Assembly: GCA_013398275.1 (NCBI GenBank)
Contig: VZSE01011604.1
Span: 573,695-637,694 of the forward strand
Direction of reading: 5' to 3'
Length of the DNA: 64,000 bases
DNA from: Promerops cafer
Taxonomy: Eukaryota > Chordata > Aves > Passeriformes > Nectariniidae
How positions within the stretch are numbered: position 1 is the first letter of the stretch; every line of letters begins with the position of its first letter. Shown here one piece after another: positions 58,803 to 64,000 of this stretch. A model generated the notes under the pieces. The model made no database searches. It was not told the DNA's origin and worked only from the letters and a program-made list of their open reading frames with translations. A program made the position numbers and the translations under genes.

Positions 58803-61337
58803 CACCCAGATTTCAAGATCTATGCCATATCAAAGAATGGATAACTGTTTTGAGATCTCTTAATTGTTTCTGTCAGTTCTGTTGCATTTATGAGCCTCTA
58901 TGTTACTGCATCTGAAGAAGGTATAGTAGACTAGAAACAATATTTTACTGATTCCTGATCCTGGCTTTTTATAGGGCTTGAAGAGATGGAAAGCTGTTAG
59001 TTTCAGGACTGAAATTAGGAATAAGGTTTTCTTGTAAGTGTCTTTACCAAGCTACAAGGATCAATGAAGACATTCAAATGATCTTATGAGCGTCACATAA
59101 GTTCCTCATGCTATTCTAGATGAGGAGAAAGACACTCAGAAGTAGAACAGGCCCCGTCTGTTTTAGCTCAAAATGTAGATTCTCAGTCAAGTAGTGAGTT
59201 TCATTTTAATGGTAGAAAGATATTTCCTCCAAACAAATTAGGGAGAGTGCATGACATAATGGTTATGAAAAGCAACTCTTCTGGAAAGTGTAGGATGTCA
59301 TACGAGTAATAAAAAATCCCAATCTGATCTGCTGCAGTATTGGGTGTATTATTATCATAAAAAGTGTAGTTATTCTTAGTGTGGTGGAAACTACAGGAAA
59401 GCTTAATCTCTTTAAGCAGGTTTATGGGACTTCAGCAGATTTGTGTAATGCATAATTTCCTGGAGGAGAATAACTAAAAATGTAATTGTTTTGCTAAATC
59501 CCTTTCCAATAGTCCACTTCAGTTTTGGTATTTCTGATTTTCTGTTCAACAACAAGATATCATTTAATGATTGCAGAAGAAATATAAAACATTTTTTTAG
59601 GTAAACACAAAGAAAACTGTTTTCCTTTTCTAAAATTTATTTGAACTAGCTATCTTTGATCAATACCTTCTTTTTTTCAGCAACTGCAAACAGTCAAAAT
59701 CAAGTATTCACTTGCCACTACCCACCTCAAGTAAAATATTTCTTCTGTGACTTGTGGGATATTGGCACATTGGCTGTTGCAACACTGTTTCATATTGACT
59801 ACATTTGAGTGAATAATTTACAAAGAATATAGTATTCCTCTGAATTAGCTTCTTGCCCTTCTGCAACATGTCTGTATCCCTGTCGTTCAGATGTATTTTT
59901 CATCTGAATACATTTTAATATATCCATATACAATTGAGCGCCTTCACTTTGAATTAGTCATTGAAAGTTGACCTGCAGATACTCTTGAAGACTTTAAGAG
60001 ACCAATCTTAAAGCTTTGGTGTGTTCATTACGTGGTCATGGGAGCACTTACCTGCTAGCTGATCAATAACTTTGTCTCCTATTTTTCCACTAACCCAGCT
60101 TCAGAAAACTCAGGTTTCTAATTAAATGTAGAATAGCCCTTCCGCACTTAACATTGCCCCGTTTGTTTATTATGAATTCAATGGGTTAAGAGTTTGTGAA
60201 GCACCCAAAGGACCAAATTGAAGGGCTTTCTTAGATTCACAGACTTAACCTGACTTTTCATGAGATCGTCCAACCCCATCAGGTGTTTAAAATATAACCA
60301 TAGATTTAAAATATACAAATTGAGACATTGATTTAAAGTAAGAACATCTCTCTTTTTTATCCTGTTTCTCATGATGGAACTAAAACTATTTTCTCTCAAA
60401 AGCACCTGTTTCTTCCATCAAATTTAATACAACTCTAGACTTCCATTCTATGCACTAAGCAAGCTAAAATGTTGGGGAAAGCCAGGATAACTGTGGAAAT
60501 TGGACATTGCTCAATAGCTGGAAACTTGGAAGTATCAGAAAAAGAATATGATAAAAAAATAAGTGTTCAGAGCAATACTTGTTCTGTATTGTCAACAACA
60601 ATCTTCTTGTTTTCCTAGTTTGAATCATCTTGGTAAAAGATTGGGGGCATTTTATAAAAGGCATTCCTTGCTTGAATACTGTTTTTTAGCCTGAAACAAA
60701 ACCCTGGGACAATGTCAAGCCAGCATTCACTGTGAGTGCAAAATTGTTCATCTCACTTCTTTTTGCCATTAAAACAGAATAGACTTCCATCCATCTGTGG
60801 GGGGAAAATAATACTTTTTTCATAGATAGAAATCCTCTTTTCATAGACTGAGAGAGCACTCTATAAGAGAGGTGAAGCTACCATAGGTCAAGCAAAGTGC
60901 GATATGAACAACTACTGTTTTTGATTTTCTAAAGTATGCTTCCATAGTGCTAAGAGAAAATTTTCTTAACTTACAGTGTTTTATTACATCTGTCAGTCCT
61001 TCCTTTGAGTAGTAAGGCACTAAAACTATATTCTTTACAGGTATAAAAGATATTTACACTGCTAAAATCTTAAAAAGAAAAATCAGCTCTAAACATCTGT
61101 TTTAATAGTGCTAGCCTTGGACCCCACTAGCCTTCAATATGCATTTACTTCCCAAGTTCCACTTGGTGTTTTACAAGGTGCATCCATATTCATAACTTTT
61201 GACTGAGAGTGGGTGATTTAGACACCATAAATCCTTCCTGCACTTCCTTGGTGAGTCAGTAGGCTTATTTTCTGCCAAGTGACCATTTACTTTAAGCACA
61301 AACTAAATGGAAAAGTTCTTTACTGAAATAAATACTG
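58803..61337. other. AT-rich unique sequence
   Basis: No gene or repeat family is supported. Small minus frames at 60178-60664 have no recognisable content. Confidence 0.5.
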
Positions 61338-61407
61338 ACAACAACAACAACAACAAAAAAAAACAAAACAAAAAAACAAACAAAAAACCAACCAACCAAC
61401 CAAAAAA
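61338..61407 (+). repeat. A-rich (CAA)n / (CCAA)n simple repeat
   Basis: A block of caacaacaacaacaacaa passes into A-runs broken by single C, then ccaaccaaccaaccaa. It is a composite microsatellite about 70 bases long. Confidence 0.9.
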
Positions 61408-64000
61408 CTTAAGTAAATAATTAAATAATTTGCTTACTAGATGAAGACTGACACTTTCTCAAGGCTTATTTAAAGAAGAAATTAGCCTCCATTACTGCAA
61501 AAGGACAAGCACCAGTTGTACTGGTTTCTAAGAAACTTCTCCTCTCAAAGTGAACCCAGAGACAGAGAATGGCCCTTCCATCCAGAGACAATTGTATCAA
61601 AGGTCTCAGCACTTGATGTCATCCCTCCCAGTTTTGGCTATTCAAACCTGTAGCATCTTTAGGCAACATCGTTTACTTGAAATCTCCTAAACGGAATGTG
61701 AATATCTCCAAATGATCAGAGCAGCATACTGCAGGGCAGGCTTTGGGTCCCTCCTCAGCACGTTACCCAGATGTCTATTTGCTTGAGTTCAGTGGTAAAT
61801 TTTTTGGAAGCATGGAGGAAGACAGATCTTCCATCCAGTCAAAGTTCAGTGTAAAACTTATTCCTACTGGTTATTTAGTTATGAAATAGCTATTAATGGC
61901 CACAGCCTCCTGTCTCATTTTTTAAAAGGTTAGGAAAGGCCTTCAAGCCTTATATTACATTTATTATGGTAAACAAATTAAACAAATTAAAAACATGCAA
62001 TAAGCAACTTACAAAAATGGCAACCTTTTGCTCTGCATCTCATGTTAACCTGTGTTTTGTTTCCCACAGTTTTAAGATTCTGTTTTATGTAATTTACTCT
62101 AACATTAAATGTCATACATTTTCTTATATTTATTCAGAAATACCAACAGTATTTCTGTTTTGTACCAGACTTGAATATTTTTTGCTTCCACTGAAGATAG
62201 TAATGACTATCTTAGGCTTTTATATGAAGATTTGTTTCAATTAAAACACCCTGAGATGTGAAAAGATTTGTGGAATTTAATGTATACAGTTTCACTAAAG
62301 GCAAAAATCTTTTTTGTCCTATCTCAAATCTATGAGGAAAAAAATTTGAGGTGTCTATCTGAAGAAGCAAAGGGTGCAGTATAATCCATTCAACTCCTTC
62401 ATTATAAATAAATGGTAGGTTTTCAGTATTTTTTCAACTCTAATATATGTTTGCAGCTTTTGTGTTTATTTATAATGACAAAGATAAGTAAATAAAGGAT
62501 AAGTGGATATAATTGTTGAATTTATATCTATAGAAAACTAGCATACACTGTATATGTTTTAGGAAATCATTTGATATTTATGAAGTCACAGTTTTCTTAG
62601 AATATAGAAATTCAATAATTATTGCTGTCACTATTTTCTATTTCTATGCAATTTGCTTTAAAGGAACTTGAGGTTTTTGGTTGCACTTAGAAAGTGATAG
62701 ATGTTTACTAGCTATTCCTCTGGGTTTATGCTATTGGATATTTTATTAAAAATCATTATGAATCTAAAATTTTATATATTTCAAGTTTTTAAAAAGTGCC
62801 TGATTAAACTGACAGTACCTTCTTCCCAGTTTTCTCATCCGACCTATATTTATCCTAGATTACATTGCATTGTATTAGACTATATTTTTACCTATTCTTA
62901 GTTATTCCTTAAGAAAGAACATAATTGACAATCACTACTGAGACAACTTGCACTTCGATTTTCTAGCTATAATGGTCTTTCAAATGTTTACTGGAGTGGA
63001 TTCTTCATTCACAGAATGATTCTACTGCTGCTGTCTTCCCAGCCTTGACTGTGCAATCTGGCAGGGCTTCTCAGCTTTGGGGTCTACAACCATGTTGTCT
63101 TATCCCCACGGGAGGATGAGATTTGGGCTGACATTCCAAAGTTAGGCCTACATTCTGGTATGCATTTCAGCTTTTCTTTTTCAATTGGTGAATGATGGGC
63201 AATATTTTTCATAATTTTCCTTCTTAACTGTGAAAGTCAATTGCATTTTTTAAAATTGCATATAAGTAACTTCTCAGAAAGCTGAGGAAAAGCTGTGAAT
63301 CATTTTCTTTTGGAGCAACACTTGATAGAAAGATAAGTACCTTCATGCCACTGCAGGAAGGAAAAACCTGAATTCTAACTTTGAAACTTATACATCAAGG
63401 GCAATAGATGTTCACACAATTAATGAAGCATGTTTCATTGATGGCTTTGATATAAGAAGGCTTATAAAACTGTCAAAAATGATTCAAAGAGTATTTTTTA
63501 CAAGACCATGACCTAAACCACACATCATGTGTTACGTTTAGTAGGCATTCTACACCTCAGTTATCAAAGGAACTATATATAAACTTAAAATAAAGCACTC
63601 TTGCTGTATAGAAAACTGACTTGACTCCAAAATAAACTCATGAAAGGGAAGGTATAAAATAATTTGGAATATAATTTTATAATGGAGAAATGAAATACTG
63701 AGTTGATTCCCTGACAAGACATCTATATGTTCATGAAGGTGTTTACTGCCATTTTATACTTAGGTATGTAAAAAATGTTTGGCAATATACTAACAATTAA
63801 ATTATACTAAAATTCTAGCCAACCAGCTAAGAAGCTAACTGAAATAATGCAAACAAAAGTTGCAAAAATTTCTTAATATTATTCTTAATCTATTTGAAAA
63901 TTTGAGTAGGTAAATGAGGGCAGGAGATAGATCACTTTGTCAGCTCTGGTTTCTGTCCTGACACTCTGAGATCTAATGTCATCTGGAGCAGTTCTCTGAG
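61408..64000. other. AT-rich unique sequence to window end
   Basis: No gene or repeat family is supported. The 92-codon plus frame at 61966-62244 and the 66-codon frame at 62701-62901 are hydrophobic, Phe/Tyr-rich products of T-rich DNA. Confidence 0.5.

Noticed and set aside
1..64000. Bacterial or phage-type systems, CRISPR arrays, tRNA or rRNA genes
   Set aside because: No regularly spaced repeats, no cloverleaf or rRNA-like sequence, no long coding frames and no operon structure. The repeats are of vertebrate CR1 and ERV type.

Overview
The window looks like AT-rich, gene-poor nuclear DNA from a sauropsid, most likely a bird. The reasons: every recognisable interspersed repeat is either a CR1-type non-LTR retrotransposon or an endogenous-retrovirus (ERV) LTR fragment; no mammalian SINE/L1-type sequence is apparent; open frames are short and mostly start and stop at random; and there is no operon, ribosome-binding-site or other prokaryotic organisation. 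I found no multi-exon protein-coding gene, tRNA, rRNA or CRISPR that I can support. The window is best read as intergenic or deep-intronic sequence.

Layout. Positions 1-270 are a CpG-rich patch cut by the window edge. From 0.3 to 20 kb the DNA is mostly unique and AT-rich, with one unassigned open-frame cluster (4.3-5.1 kb), a scrap of CR1 (5.26 kb), a pair of mutually exclusive hairpins (7.82 kb), a perfect 27-bp inverted repeat (8.99-9.15 kb), a palindrome pair (11.98-12.01 kb) and a weak LTR candidate (14.1-14.5 kb). Three CR1 fragments lie at 20.4-24.0 kb. From 28.2 to 34.0 kb is an ERV-rich nest: a fragment of one ERV family at 28.26 kb (+), a class II-like LTR with a polypurine tract and an env transmembrane tail at 29.70-30.27 kb (-), an LTR candidate at 31.20-31.81 kb (+), and a 5' LTR with adjoining leader at 33.3-34.0 kb (-) that belongs to the same family as the 28.26 kb fragment.

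From 35.8 to 46.4 kb CR1 dominates. A plus-strand CR1 is split by a minus-strand CR1 (36151-36894) flanked by a 7-bp near-duplication. A short minus copy follows at 38.9 kb. A long plus copy (40.37-42.80 kb) keeps remnants of both ORF1 (SGNH-esterase type) and ORF2 (endonuclease and reverse transcriptase). A minus copy ends the block (45.43-46.43 kb). From 46.4 kb to the end the DNA is again mostly unique and AT-rich, with a GC-richer stretch at 49.7-50.3 kb, three unassigned open frames (52.3, 54.8 and 57.9 kb) and two A-rich CAA-type simple repeats (58.75 and 61.34 kb).

All CR1 and ERV coding pieces seen are broken by stops, frameshifts, deletions or truncation, so nothing here is likely to be an autonomous element. 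I did not find convincing evidence of a new biological system. The most interesting items are the nested and dense CR1 block, the two facing ERV fragments of one family, the overlapping hairpins, and a few orphan open frames that need a conservation test.
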